Origin: Pogona vitticeps | Lineage: Eukaryota; Chordata; Lepidosauria; Squamata; Agamidae | Reading direction: 5' to 3' | Assembly: GCF_051106095.1 (NCBI RefSeq) | Contig: NC_135793.1 | Location: 2,771,501-2,835,500, forward strand | DNA length: 64,000 nt | Part shown: piece by piece, positions 35,156 to 46,380 of the stretch | Layout: each line of letters starts with the position of its first letter | Position numbering within the stretch: the first letter of the stretch is position 1 | The notes under the pieces: generated by a model | What the model was told of the DNA's origin: nothing | Database searches by the model: none | What the model saw: the letters and a program-made list of their open reading frames with translations, nothing else | Translations under genes and position numbers: made by a program

Positions 35156-35639
35156 AGATAAAGCATCAAGAGAAATCTGTCTTCAAAGTTAGGGAATAAA
35201 TTAGAAACTTACCACTGCCTCTGTGAAATGAATTTACCAAAGGCAGTGTATTTAATTTAGAAGAGTTGTAATCTGTTTTTCTGCTTTTGAAGATTTTCTC
35301 TCGCCATTTTTGCCCTCCGGTAACATTGAGCAGCCACCTGGAAATTGCGGAGGCTGTGACTTTTGAGTCCTTGGTTTTTGAACACTCAACACATGGGCCA
35401 ATTTCATCCTGGATTGAATTCCAGCTGTGACGCTGAAGTTGCTGATCCTGGACAGTAAGCATCTTCCTCCCTTTGCTGCCTTGAGAACCGATTTGAATCT
35501 AAGTACTAGAGAACAGGAAACAAGTGGATTCCATGTGAAAGGTTTGGCAGGGACACAAAAAGCTTAGAGGAGTCCCCATATGGACTAGAGCCCTGAGATT
35601 CAACATGGGGATTCTGGGTTTCATTGCACATCATCACCA

Positions 35640-35910
35640 TCCTAGAACTGTAGAGCTGGAAGGGAGCCTCTAGAGCAGCGGTTCTTAACCTTGGGTTACT
35701 CAGGTGTTTTTGGACTGCAACTCCCAGAAGGCTTCACCACCAGCTGTGCTGGCTGGGGTTTCTGGGAGTTGCAGTTCAAAAACTCCTGAGTAGCCCAAGG
35801 TTAAGAACCACTGCTCTAGATCATTGAGTCCAAGGTGGCACCAGGGGGGAATCAAATTTCTAACCTCTGGCTCTGCAGCCAGAGACTGAAACCAGTTAAT
35901 ACAGGAACTT
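35640..35910 (-). mobile_element. tRNA-headed SINE split by a MITE
   Basis: Reverse-oriented SINE parts lie on both sides (TAGAACTGTAGAGCTGGAAG at left; CTAACCTCTGGCTCTGCAGC at right) of the MITE at 35676-35813. The SINE is therefore the older of the two. Confidence 0.8.
35676..35813. mobile_element. hAT-type hairpin MITE, copy G, inside a SINE
   Basis: The 138-bp element starts CAGCGGTTCTTAACC and ends GGTTAAGAACCACTG. It is bordered by the 8-bp duplication CTCTAGAG (35668) and CTCTAGAT (35814). The centre TA of the target fits the nnnTAnnn preference known for Buster-group hAT elements. Confidence 0.92.
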
Positions 35911-35913
35911 TTT

Positions 35914-36862
35914 CAAGTTCTGGAAAATGTACATTTAACACAACCCACTCCATTGCTTAGTAAGACATAGGAAAATAACACATATAAGTTCCAAGATCAG
36001 ACATTGCTTTACTTTCGCCTCCTCACTTTTCTCTGCACCTTAAACAGCCCACAAAAACAACACGTGTAAAGAGTTTGGATGAATTGATTTTTGGACGATA
36101 ACTCCTGGAATCTCCTGGCGAGCATGGCTTGACATCTTCTTAAACCGCACCAATCCAAAATGCCACCAACCCATTCCACCTTTGGTATTTCTGCTGCCTT
36201 TCCTCCATTAAATCATCCCAAATCCGTCCTGAGTATTTGAACAATGTCCCAACTTCTATTAATCCAACTCTCAGCTGCTGAAAAGTTCAGTTTAGGAAAA
36301 AGGATATTTTGAGTGGCTAAACGATTAGTTATTTTCTTGAACAAAACTCTACCCGCTACACTGCACTGCCTCTTGTTCAAATCCTACTCGGAAGCAGATC
36401 CTGTTGAAAGTGAGGCTTATTGCTGAGTAAACAGGCACCAGCTGGGGCGATTACCAAACTGCCGTCCTCTGTAAGATCCTGATTCTGAGCCTACTTAGCA
36501 AATATTATTTCAGGGGATTGCAAAGCCCAGAAGGTGGTCATGCTGGATGGGGCATTCTGGGTGCTGTAGTCCAGAAAAGAAACTTCGCCAAGGTTTGCCA
36601 AAGCTCAAGTTACTCGAGGGTGAGCGATCAGAGACTTCGGTTCTTCCCGGAGCGCCGGTTGCAAAGGAGTAAGCTTCGTAGAACAGGGTGGCTAGAATCC
36701 TGTGCGGGATTAACGCGCGCGCGGAGCTCCCGCTGCGTAAACCGGTGGCCTGCAAACATCAGAGGGCTCTGGCAGTCTGATGAGATGCGCAGGAACAGGA
36801 TACCGGCCAGGGAGGTTTGCCTTCGGCACAAACCCGAGCAGCCTGATGCTGTCAGCTGGCTG
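35914..36862. other. intergenic spacer before gene 7
   Basis: No exon is seen. The left part is AT-rich and plain; CpG density rises from about 36640 toward the gene 7 promoter. The long forward reading frame at 36518-37087 runs through promoter DNA and I do not regard it as coding. Confidence 0.5.
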
Positions 36863-37015
36863 GGAATCGGGGCCAAGAGCGGCTCCACCGGGTTGGAACA
36901 GAAGCCCTCGGGACCCCGGGGGAGCAGGGGAGAGGAGAGGGCTGGGGATCGGGGCCGGCTCACCGGCGCCAGCTGCCATCGTGGGGCCTCATCAAGGAGC
37001 GATGACCATATATAC
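36863..37015 (+). promoter_or_regulatory. duplicated promoter box, CTCATCAAGG motif and TATA box, gene 7
   Basis: A first box-like GGAATCGGGGCCAAGAGCGG lies at 36863 and a second GGATCGGGGCC with CAGCTGCC at 36946-36978. CTCATCAAGGAGCG (36988) and CATATATAC (37008) follow, about 100 bases before the start codon. Confidence 0.75.
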
Positions 37016-37109
37016 CCCCGCCGGGTGAGGTTGGCTCCTTGTAGGTCCGGCTTCTTGAGCCGGAGGATCGCTAGCCAGGCTGCTTAGAGCGAGCGCCCCT
37101 TTACGCGCC

Positions 37110-38544
37110 ATGGAGAGGTTTCTGCTGTGCGCCCTGGTTTTCCTGCGCTCTTTGGACGCCGCGGTTGCGAGAACCGCGAATACGCCGGGACACCGAGCGT
37201 GGAGCGCCGAGTTCCAGCCCAGCCTCGACGCCTCGCGGTGTCCCCAGGAGGAGCCCCACCAGCACGGGCTCCGCGACGGTCCCGGCGAGGGGAACACCTG
37301 CCGCCCAGCCGCCGCCGCCGCCGCGGCTTCCCTGTCGGCCCAGCCCGGCGTGGCTGTGGCCCGGTGGTCCACCGAGGGCTGGCCGGAGGCAAACGCCAGC
37401 CGCCCCGAGGGAGGGGAAACGGGCGACCCCGCCGCGATCGAGAACAGCGAAACGGGTAAGGAGGCAAGCGCGATGGAGGGGTATGTCCACCCTTTCTGAA
37501 CTGCGTCTCCGAGGGTGCTTAGGAGCGTGGGACGCCGTGGGCTGTGCGGGGGTGGGGGATCCTGGGATTTGTAGTTCCCCCCTCCCCCCCAAAAAAACCC
37601 CTGTTCCCCAGCTTTGATTTGTTTGAGTTTTGGGGCTTTTCCAGATTCATAATAGATTTCTTAAATCTAATTGAAAAGTGGGCAGGGTGGGGATTTTAAA
37701 GAAAAACGTGGGTAATATTTGGTCCTCCAGATGTTGCTGAGCCCAGTGGCACCAATCTGAAGACAGGAGATGGGGGGCGATAGAAGCAAGGCTATCGTTG
37801 TGGGTTCCACCTCACCGTGGGAATTTTGGGTTTATTTTGGACTACAAATCCCATTATTCTCTGTTTTGGGAGTTCTGCTTTACAGACCCACACCTCATAG
37901 ACACCAGCAGTAGGGCAGCTTCCTTTCTCCACAGGAAGCGGTAGAGCTAGGCCTTAATGTTAGGCGTAGAAAGCTTTTTCTCCAGGCGAGCCACATTCAA
38001 GAGGTGGGTTTTCGAGTGCAGCTCCTAGGGTGGTGAATCATGGGGCTTGTAGTCCAAAAGAGCCAAAATTCCCAAGCCTACTTCCATGAGCTAGTAATTA
38101 AATTAAACCAGGAACTGGAATTCCTAAGCTGCCTTATTCTCTTCATGAGTTAGTGACCTTCTCTTCTATCCCATTGTTTTCCCCGCTCCTCTAGCGTACT
38201 GGGGCTACATGTTTCTTTTTGTCCTGCTACTTCTGGCTGTGCTTGCTTGTTGCTTCTTCTCCTTGGCGTCTCGGAATCCGGCGTCATGGCCAGCCGGCCA
38301 GAGGCCTGAAGAATATCTTCTGAGGAAGTACACCTGTCTCCACCGTCCACGAGACTACGGCACACTCCCAAACACAGCCCCGCAGTCTGCAGACGGCCAG
38401 GACTCTGCCACCATGGGGGGAAACCCCCCACTCCTTGCGCCTGCTGCCGGTCAAGAGGACGCGTTGCCTTCAGCTGGCTTGGGGGAGAGGACGGAGCCGA
38501 AGTCTGTGCCAGACACCACTGTGGAAATCGAAGGCTCTACCTAG
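37110..38544 (+). CDS. Shisa-like gene 7, Cys-domain-less, Ala-rich ectodomain
   Basis: Exon 1 is 37110-37455 (donor GTAAGG), exon 2 is 38195-38544 (acceptor CTCTAG); the intron is phase 1. The product is 231 residues. Signal peptide MERFLLCALVFLRSLDAAVA. The ectodomain of about 95 residues has only two cysteines (SRCPQ, GNTCR), seven consecutive alanines and one clear sequon (NAS); the CCG and CC pairs are absent. Exon 1 is very GC-rich (CpG-rich), in line with its promoter. The helix lies at about 119-140 (MFLFVLLLLAVLACCFF), and the tail is short and ends DTTVEIEGST. N-terminal likeness to genes 5 and 6 suggests these three form a subgroup. Confidence 0.75.
37820..38075. mobile_element. 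hairpin repeat (MITE-like) family 2, copy 3
   Basis: TTTTGGACTACAAATCCCAT at left and GGGGCTTGTAGTCCAAAAG at right form the arms. The centre is shorter than in copies 2 and 4. It lies in the gene 7 intron, about 120 bases before exon 2. Confidence 0.65.
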
Positions 38545-38952
38545 AGAGTGGAAGACCCAACATGGTGCATTTATCCAAAAAGGACGCCCTATTCTGGCTA
38601 AATTCAGGTTGCTTTTTAGGATCAAGGAAGCAAACCACTGCTATAGGACTGTGCTTTTAATCACACATATTGACTCAAGCTGACTGATCTTTTAAATGTT
38701 GTGACATACTTTTCCAGAAATGAACTGAGCAAACAAGATGTAAATATTTTCCCACTATCCCTGCATGCTGAGTGGTCAACCTGTGGCTCTCCAGGTTTGG
38801 CTGGCCTGCAGCTCCCATCATCCACTGGTATGCAGCCCCAGAGTTGATGGGAGAGGCAGTCCAGCCATATCCAGAGGACCCAAATTTGCCCGCCCGTGGG
38901 TGACTCTGTGAAGCTTCTGTGGTGCCTTCTGCTCAATGTCTTCACTTTAGAG

Positions 38953-39090
38953 GAGTGCTTCCTAGCCTTGGGTCACCCAGATGTTCTTGGACTGCAGTTC
39001 CCAGAAACCCCGGCCAGACCAGCTGGTGGTGAAGGCTTCTGGGAGTCTCAGTCCAAGAACACCTGGGTGACCCAAGGTTGGGGACCCTTG
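38953..39090. mobile_element. hAT-type hairpin MITE, copy H
   Basis: The 138-bp hairpin is flanked by a perfect 8-bp duplication CTTTAGAG (38945-38952 and 39091-39098). It lies in the 3' UTR of gene 7. Confidence 0.95.
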
Positions 39091-39934
39091 CTTTAGAGGC
39101 CTTGAAGACGAGGGTCAACCTGTCATGTTGACGTGGGTGGACTGGAACGGCCCCACTTCTCCCATTTTAAGTAGCTTCAGTGAAGGAGTTGATGTACTTT
39201 AGATCAGCCTTTCTTTGGCCTACACTGGTAGAAAATCTGGCTCCACAATGGGGTGGGCCCATGAAGTGAGGGGTAGGGCTCCTGTCCTTTTAGCAGCGCC
39301 TTAGAAGAAGACATTCCAACAGGCCTAACTTGTAAAACAACATCTGTTCAATTATGAAAGGGACAGGAGTACCGCTTGCCATTCCTGGGGCCACCCTGAT
39401 CAACCAACACCTTTTCTTGTAGGTGCCAAAATGGCACAGCCCCTCTTCCAAGCTTGTCCAAAACCCCAGTGAGCAGAAGAGGAACCAAAATCTGTTTGCA
39501 AAGGCATTCCACGTAGCCACAGAATCCTGTGGGATGGGAGAGTCCATGTTTCCAGTCAAAACTCCACTGGGAGAGCAGCGAACCGGGGGAAACGAAGCAG
39601 CGGTCCCTGAAATGGGCTCCTTAAACATTGCCAACGAAGACGCAGGTCAAAACGACTGTTCAGATGTGACGTGAAAGGCTTAGGTTGACCTGGCCTTGTA
39701 CCAAACCCGCCTCGAGATGTGTGTGTATGGGGGGGGGGGTTAAAGTATTTTGGCTCGGCTAATATATGACAGATTCTGTTTGTCCGCCCACTCCGACTTG
39801 AGACCCACCGTCTTACCCCTGGATAATTGTTTGTGGTAGTTTTGAGGTCCCCACTCACATCAGCAAGGTTGTGTACCCACTTTTGTCGATGAAGCCAAAA
39901 CAGGCAAACCGCAGGGGTCTTGCCCCTTTGGAAC

Positions 39935-40035
39935 GGAAATGCTCCTGTGGTGCAGGATGCTGTTCTTAGCACAGACACAGTGACCACGGCATGTTTTCCA
40001 ATGTGCGCACCGACCTATAAAGATGTATCAATAAA
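39935..40035 (+). other. 3' UTR end element and polyadenylation signal of gene 7
   Basis: GGATGCTGTTCTTAGCACAG and ACACAG match the ends of genes 3-5. AATAAA lies at 40030. Confidence 0.65.
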
Positions 40036-40221
40036 GATTCTGCTCTTGGTGAGTCGAAATGGCTTGGTCATGCCTACAGTTCTGTTGCTGCTCCTTCAGG
40101 GGTATTCCTCCCCCCCCCCGCCCAATCGAAATCCGCCTGTTTTTGCTCTCAGATGGGAATAATGGATAAGGATATGACACTGAGCACAGGCAAGCTGGAC
40201 ATAATCCATGATCCTGGACAT

Positions 40222-40345
40222 AGGATGATTACAGAACTACAGAGCTGGAAGGGACCCTATACATTCAGCCCCTGTCAAGGAGGCCCTGTGGGGAATCAAA
40301 CTCCCAACCTCCAGAGTATAACAATTAAGAGCTATAAGCCATGTT
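40222..40345 (-). mobile_element. tRNA-headed SINE (Sauria-like), reverse
   Basis: AGAGCTGGAAGGGACCCTAT and GGGGAATCAAACTCCCAACC are the reverse body and B-box of the family. Confidence 0.75.
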
Positions 40346-40691
40346 CAGGTATTGTACCTGCCTAGGTCATGAGACTGCATGTAAGAGGAACAGCGCATGC
40401 ATCTACCGCCTGTGCCCCCATTATTCCTGCCCCCTCCTGTCTTAAGGGGGAAGCTCTGCAAGGGCCTTCTCTGGTTTTCTCGGATGTAGACAGGACCTTT
40501 CACATGGCCTGACATCTCTCAGGATCCCTGGTTGAGCAAAGGTTCTCCTTATGCTGTCATTAAGATGGTTGGGCTGGGAGTTGAAGATCCAGGTTCAGGG
40601 AGAGAAGGCAATGCCCCCCCCAAAGAAAAAGTGACTAGGATGGGGGAGGGATATTGCTATTTATTTTCCTAATACGATCTAGTACATTTGA

Positions 40692-40935
40692 ACCGGCTGG
40701 ATAGCTCGGTGATTTAGGGTTGGGAGTCCGATTCCCCACTGGGCTTCCTCCTCCAAGGAGAACCAGCCTGGGTGGCCTTGGGCCAGCTGGCCAGCCCCAG
40801 GGTGCCCCTAGAGGAAGGGAAGGGTAAAACACTCCCAAGTATTCTCTTATCTGGAGATCCCTGGAGAGGCTTGCCCAAAATCAGAATTGACTTGAAGGCA
40901 CATGACAACGAGGATAATGAGGATGATAATATTAT
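40692..40935 (+). mobile_element. long tRNA-headed SINE with BovB-type tail
   Basis: Head GCTGGATAGCTCGGTGATTT and GGGAGTCCGATTCCCC; body GGTGGCCTTGGGCCAGCTGG and CCCTAGAGGAAGGGAAGGGT; tail ATCAGAATTGACTTGAAGGC then ACA/ATAATG. Reverse copies lie at 46.83-46.99 and 57.2-57.4 kb. Confidence 0.8.
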
Positions 40936-42039
40936 CCAGTACATTCACTTTTAGGTTGTGGTGCCTTCTGAAGCCTCAGCTGCCCTCCTATAGCTCTGAA
41001 TGCTTTATGCAGGAATATGGATGGTGGGTTGGAACCTGTACAGTCCCATGGGTCTTATCCATGTTACTATGCCATGTTCATGAGGTGTGGCCATTTGGGG
41101 TTGAGATGCTGGAAGCTTTGAACCAGTGGGGACAATGACAGTCATGTATCCTCGCCCCACCCACCCCACCCCACCTTCTCTGTCCTTCAGAGATGCGCTG
41201 CAATCCACACGGAAGCCGGGCGGTGGTAGGTTTTTGGTACCTCTTGGTCTTGAAGGATCTGCTAGCTGAACAGATGCCTCAGTGCTGCTGGAGATGACAA
41301 CCCACAAGGAGAAACGTTGTTGTGAGCTCGGATCAATTTTTATTTATTTTGTTATTTATTAGATTTCTATCCCACCCACCCAGATCAAGGGTCTACTCTT
41401 CAACACAATTAGACCCCCCTTTGGGGGCATGATTATGGGGACTGTCAGGATGAATCCCTGCTCTTCGATGTAGTCCATGCAGCTGGCCCTTTATGGCCAG
41501 TTTCATGTGCAGCTCATAGCAAGTGAGTCAAGTTACCTCCAGGCTTGGAAAAACTTCACCTGGTTCCTTCAAAGACCTGCATTTTAAAAGACATATGAGA
41601 ACTTCACCCGGGTTCAGTTTGCCTTCAGTCTGGCCAGCAGGTTGCCTCATTGACTGGGGAGTCAGTCAAGACTTACTTCTGAGTAAACAGGATGAAGAAT
41701 TGCAATGCCTTGGGCACAGCATAGAACCAATAAAGCTGTGTGTGTGTGTGTGGGGGGGTAACGTGCCCCAGGAGGAAGAACGTCCCGCTGAACCCACTGG
41801 CTGGGCTTCCTTCTGAGTAAAGACAAAGAAGAGACCACCAGCGCTGGTGCAGGGATTGGGTCGTTTGTCCACCTGCAAGAGAAGCCACATTCCGGATGTC
41901 CCTCTGTGTATGTGTGTGATCCTATTGCTCTACCGGTTGTTGTGAGCCGCCTCGGGTCCTGTCTTAGTAGAAAGGTGGCATAAAAATAAATAAATCAGTG
42001 AACTGCACAATGGATGGTGGATTCAGGAGGGAGAGTTGC
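40936..42039. other. intergenic spacer, genes 7 to 8
   Basis: No exon is seen. LINE 3'-end fragments lie at 41338-41400 (TTTATTAGATTTCTATCCCA) and 41940-41997 (GTGAGCCGCCTCGGGTCCTG, then AAATAAATAAAT). Palindromic short-repeat relics (TTACTTCTGAGTAAAC) lie near 41675 and 41810. Confidence 0.5.
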
Positions 42040-42114
42040 GGATCAGGGCCAGGCCAGCTGAGTTACATTTCTCACCAGGGGTGGGTGGAGAGAGTTGACT
42101 TGGTGCTTATAAAG
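42040..42114 (+). promoter_or_regulatory. shared promoter box and TATA box, gene 8
   Basis: GGATCAGGGCC and AGGCCAGCTGAG, then CTCACCAGGGGTGGG (42071) and TATAAAGG (42108), about 115 bases before the start codon. Confidence 0.8.
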
Positions 42115-42230
42115 GGTGGAGGAGGCAGGTGGGCCAACCCGCAAGGACACGGTGGGGCTACTGAGAGGGGAGGGGGGCTCAGGAGACTAGAGGCATCCTC
42201 CACCACCACCACTCGGGGCAAGGCAGAGCC

Positions 42231-45107
42231 ATGGGGAGGGCCCAGGCAGGTGTCGTGCTGTTTCTTCTTTTGTGGGGTCCGGGAGACCCCGGGGCTGGAG
42301 GAGAGATGTGCCGCTCTTGGATGTTCGGGATCAAAACCCGGTACGGGCCCTTCCGCTGTCCCGGGAAGAAGGACCTGGCTTTCTCCAAGTATTGCTGCGG
42401 GACCTGCCTCCAGCCCTACTGCTGCCCCTGGCAGGACCACCGGCTCAACCAGACGGCCTGCTTGACCAGCGGAGACCTTGAGGGCCTCTCCTTCGAAGAC
42501 CTGGCGGCCATCCCGACCGTCAGCCCTGTGTGGACGACCAGCCCCCCAGCCTTGACCACCACGGCCGTCCGAGCTACCACCCTGGCGGTGCTGGTCGAGA
42601 AAGGTAAGGCCTCCCCAGCCAAGGATTGTGCCCAGCCCAAGGAAGTTGGGTTGCTCGCCTGCTTTTCTTCCAAAGACCTCCAGGGGGCCAGTTGAGTCTT
42701 CTCTCCGGTCTCTCTTCCAAAGAGCAATAGCCCTACCGGGTAGGTGGGAAGGTCACCCTAGGATGGGCTCCCAGCCCCCCAGTGAGTTTCATGGCAATGT
42801 TTTACGGAGATCTGAACACAGGTTCTCGGGGGGGGGGGATGTTCCTCTTGTTGTAGACAAAATCTTTCAGAATCCTGCAACCACTGTGGCTGCTGGTCAC
42901 GATGGCTGGGGATGATGGGAGGTGTAATCCAAAACAGAAAACAAACAAACAAAAAACAAATCTCAAATGGTGCTGTTCTCCAGACTATCTGGAGGTCCAA
43001 AATTCTCCACCGCTGCTTTCTTTCAAAGCCCATTGACAAAGGCAGCTTATTCAAATCATTTCTTTCTCAAACGTATCTGTGGGGAAGGTTTGGCTGATGC
43101 AGGATCAAACCCAAGATCCTCAGCACTACTTCAGATTATTCATGCAAGACTGATGCTTTGTTAATCTGGCCCCTGCTGAATACCCAGTTGCCGTCTTCAT
43201 TTAGAAACTGTGTGCCCTAAATCCAGTTGTAAATCCCAACTAGAGTAGAACCATTAAATCCATTGCAGGGGGAAGGGGAAACAACACTTATGTAAATCCT
43301 GTTGGTTCAATAGTTCTACCCTAGTTGGGCTGACCCGCTGGATTCAAACTCAGGACTTGTGCAACCACTTCTGGTACAGTTTGTTTAGTTTTATTGGTAA
43401 TGCATTTATATGTTGTGCTTCCTTCGCTGACCTTAAGTACAGTGGCCCTCACTCATTCTCTTTGCATTATCTTCAAAAGAGGAGGCAGGCCAGGCTGAAA
43501 GAGAGCAATTAGCCCAACACCCTCCTGCAGGGACTTGAACCTGGGTCTCCCAACCCCCAGTGGAACAGTCTAACTGCTGTGTTATACTTGTGCTATTCTC
43601 CTGCCTTACCTAGAAGGTGCAGGTGTCTGGGTATGACATGTAAAATCTTCAATATTATCCACACAGCAACGCTCAGAGGCAGGTGAAATGGTCCAAGGCC
43701 ACTCTTGAGTTTCCCAGATGGGTGAGGATTTGAACCTGGGTCTCTTTAAGTCTCAGACTATGATGTTACAGAAACGGCCTCATCACAGTAGGCCATTGCC
43801 TACTGTGCCTCGTGACTCCTATTATTAAAAGCTGGAATAGGATTTTTTTTTAATTTCTTGGATTACAAATCCCATAATTCCCCATGTTAGGAGTTCAACT
43901 TGACTTACCCACACCTCACAGGTACCTACGTGTTGCTCACCTGGAGGAAAAGGCATAAACTGGAAAACTTTGAGGCCTATCTAGGCCTAGCTTTGACTAG
44001 CTTCCTGTTTAGAAAGAAAGCTCCCAGCTAGCACCTGGGCAGGAACAGGAAGCTTGGGCAGAGCTAGGCCTAGCTAAGCCTCAAAGTTTTCCAGTTGAGG
44101 CCATGTTTCCTAGGCGAGCCCACACTTAGGTGCGTGTAACTCAGGAAAAACTCCCAGAATGAGTAGTAGTGACAGGATATGTAGTCCTGGAAATCCCAAG
44201 ATCCCATTACTAGTTAAAAAATTCGAGCTCTGAAGTCCACTTTAAGATGACAATCTGCCCCCTTTATCAAGTGATGGCTAGGTGGGTTTTCCAAAATGCA
44301 ATTCCTCCCTTCTCCCACCCCCTCTCTCACTCTGACATAGTGCCACCATGCCTTCTGAACCTTGTGCTACAAGTTTAATAGGAATAGAACATAGGAGCCC
44401 TTTAAATCTGAATTCACAGAGACAGAAAGATGGACCCAGTTGCTTTTCTCCAGCATTCACATGTCTTGGGCTGCAATCCCAGACTAATCTTAAATGTGGT
44501 TTGAAAAGAGAGCCATGTTATGGTTATCCTGACAGCTTTCTTGAGGCAGTGGGGAGATGGTTGGTAGTTTTCATTTCTGACTTGTTTGCAAAGAAGCCAA
44601 CTCTTCCGAGGTGCCCCTAACAACTACTGTCTGGTCTCCTTCTCTTCTTCAGCACATCGGCAATATATCTGGGTCATCCTTTTCGTCTTGTGTCTGGCAT
44701 CCTCTATCATTGTCGCATACTGGCTTATCAGGCGTTGTTTGAATCGAAGGTTCATTGCTGAGTGGCTGAGACGCCCAGCTGAAGACCCGCCATCGCTGGA
44801 ACTGGCCCAGGTTCCTCCACAACCTGAAGCCAATGAGAAATCTCCTCCAAGACCTGCCACCATTGAGGTCCCTCATGGGCCTAAGACTGCTGTAGACACT
44901 GAAGCACGATCTCCAGGTGTTGAGGATCTCCAGGGAAGCTGTGAGGTGCTTCCTTGTTTGGACAAACCCCTCAGTGGGCAACCTAGCCACCCACCCTCTG
45001 GAAGCCCTAAGAGAGAAGAAGAGGATTATCTTGTCTTCAGCACCTCTCCAAATAATGCTGAGGGTCCAGTCCTGGAGCTAACCATGGGAGCTGAATCGGC
45101 AATCTAA
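42231..45107 (+). CDS. Shisa-like gene 8 with full Cys domain
   Basis: Exon 1 is 42231-42603 (donor GTAAGG), exon 2 is 44653-45107 (acceptor CTTCTTCAG); the intron is phase 1 and, at 2.05 kb, among the longest of the array. The product is 275 residues. Signal peptide core AGVVLFLLLWGPG. The Shisa domain at residues 27-77 has eight cysteines: EMCRSW, FRCP, KYCCGTC, PYCC, NQTAC; NQT is also an N-glycosylation sequon. A Thr/Pro-rich spacer precedes the membrane helix at about 129-150 (YIWVILFVLCLASSIIVAYW) and a basic stop-transfer. The tail is Pro/Glu-rich (PPSLELAQVPPQPE, KREEEDYLVF) and has no PPxY. Two stop codons lie in close succession at the end (TAATAA). Confidence 0.92.
43420..43600 (-). 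repeat. tRNA-headed MIR-like SINE fragment, reverse
   Basis: GGGACTTGAACCTGGGTCTC and CAGTCTAACTGCTGTGTTA resemble the reversed head of the SINE at 51.03 kb. A second worn piece lies at 43640-43760. Both are in the gene 8 intron. Confidence 0.5.
43840..44205. mobile_element. hairpin repeat (MITE-like) family 2, copy 4
   Basis: It shows long inverted arms (TTGGATTACAAATCCCATAA against GGATATGTAGTCC), inner arms AACTTTGAGGC and GCCTCAAAGTT, and the GAAAGAAAGCTCCCAGCTAG centre. This is the best-preserved copy, in the gene 8 intron. Confidence 0.75.
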
Positions 45108-46122
45108 TAAGTAACCAGAGATTCTCCCTTGAAGGAGAACTGCTAGACAACAGCCCAGTGGGCTCTATAGCCACAGATTTTTAGGATATGAACTTTTAAT
45201 TAGGATTGGTTGACTGTTTGATTTTCACTTCTTTTTAGACCTTACTTTAGATTTCATTTATTTGCAGACAATACACTGGTGTGGCAACATCAACACTGAG
45301 GTGTCCACCCTACACGTCCCTATCAGCACATAGGAAGAAAATAGGTAATCTCCCCACCTCACCCCACAAGTTTTTCCTCTCCAGTGTGGATTTGTGTACC
45401 AAACAAAGTAAACAGCACAACATCTATGGATTTCAAGCTCTCCTGATACTTGCACACCCCGTCTTTAGCTGCCAGTGTAGGACATGTTTGGTCTTGAAAT
45501 ATGAATGCATAATTAAGACAGCCTGCCTTCAAACCTGACCACTCAGGGATGTTCTATTCTAGAAATAAGGAATATGGCCTACATGGCATCATTGCAGCTG
45601 TTTGAAACCACACAACATTCATGGCTTCATCCTGCAGAACTCTGAGGCTTGTAGTTGGTGACTTGGAATTCTTTACTGTACATCAGGAGAATGCGCTATA
45701 GCGCTGTAGTGCTATAGCACAGACCAAATCCATCACCAAACTATACATTCCAGAATTTTGTAGGAGGAAGGCATGGACATCAAAATGGCAGCAACCTTAC
45801 TACGAGTGTTTTGTGTGGGTACCCTCTGAGTTGTGTACCTCAAAGGGAAAGGGGTATGTTAGTACATAGGATGACTTGTCTGAAGGCCAAGCTGTTTGCC
45901 AGAGTAGAAGATGACACGGATATCACAATGTTGTCCAAAACTAGCAAAGTGACGACCACTGACCAGTCATAGCATGTAGGCTGTCTTTTTTTAGCAGACA
46001 TCTTAATGCCATACAAACAACAAAGCAATCATGAGCTGCCCTGTGAAACAGTTAAGCAGTGAACTCCTTCTTAACTTTTATTCTTGGGTGGTGGGAATAT
46101 TCTACACGTGGTTTCACTTTTG

Positions 46123-46380
46123 AATAAATGTGTTTTGTAATTTAATGTTGACAAATGGCTGAAGCACATCTCTGCATGCTATGGGGGGGACCCTGCTCGG
46201 GGGACTTACCCCAAGGTTTCAAAAACCTGAATATTCATTCTATGACTGTTCTGGGGTATAAATAAAAAGCAGCCATGCGAGACCCCCAAATCTAAATGTT
46301 TCTGCAATGCAACAGCTGTTTTCTAAAAGTCCAGATTTTAATCAAAATGTATGTATTGAGTCCATCAAATCGTCAATAAA
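46123..46380 (+). other. polyadenylation signals of gene 8
   Basis: AATAAA at 46123 and a second at 46375. The latter follows AACAGCTGTTTTCTAAAAG and TCAATAAAAGTTTTGTGTAT, almost the end sequence of gene 4. Confidence 0.7.

Noticed and set aside
36518-37087. 189-codon forward frame upstream of gene 7
   Set aside because: It runs through the promoter box and TATA box of gene 7 and has no known motif.
39424-39674. 83-codon frame in the 3' UTR of gene 7 after an acceptor-like TTTTCTTGTAG
   Set aside because: The gene 7 reading frame already ends at 38544, no other array gene has a third coding exon, and the peptide lacks motifs.
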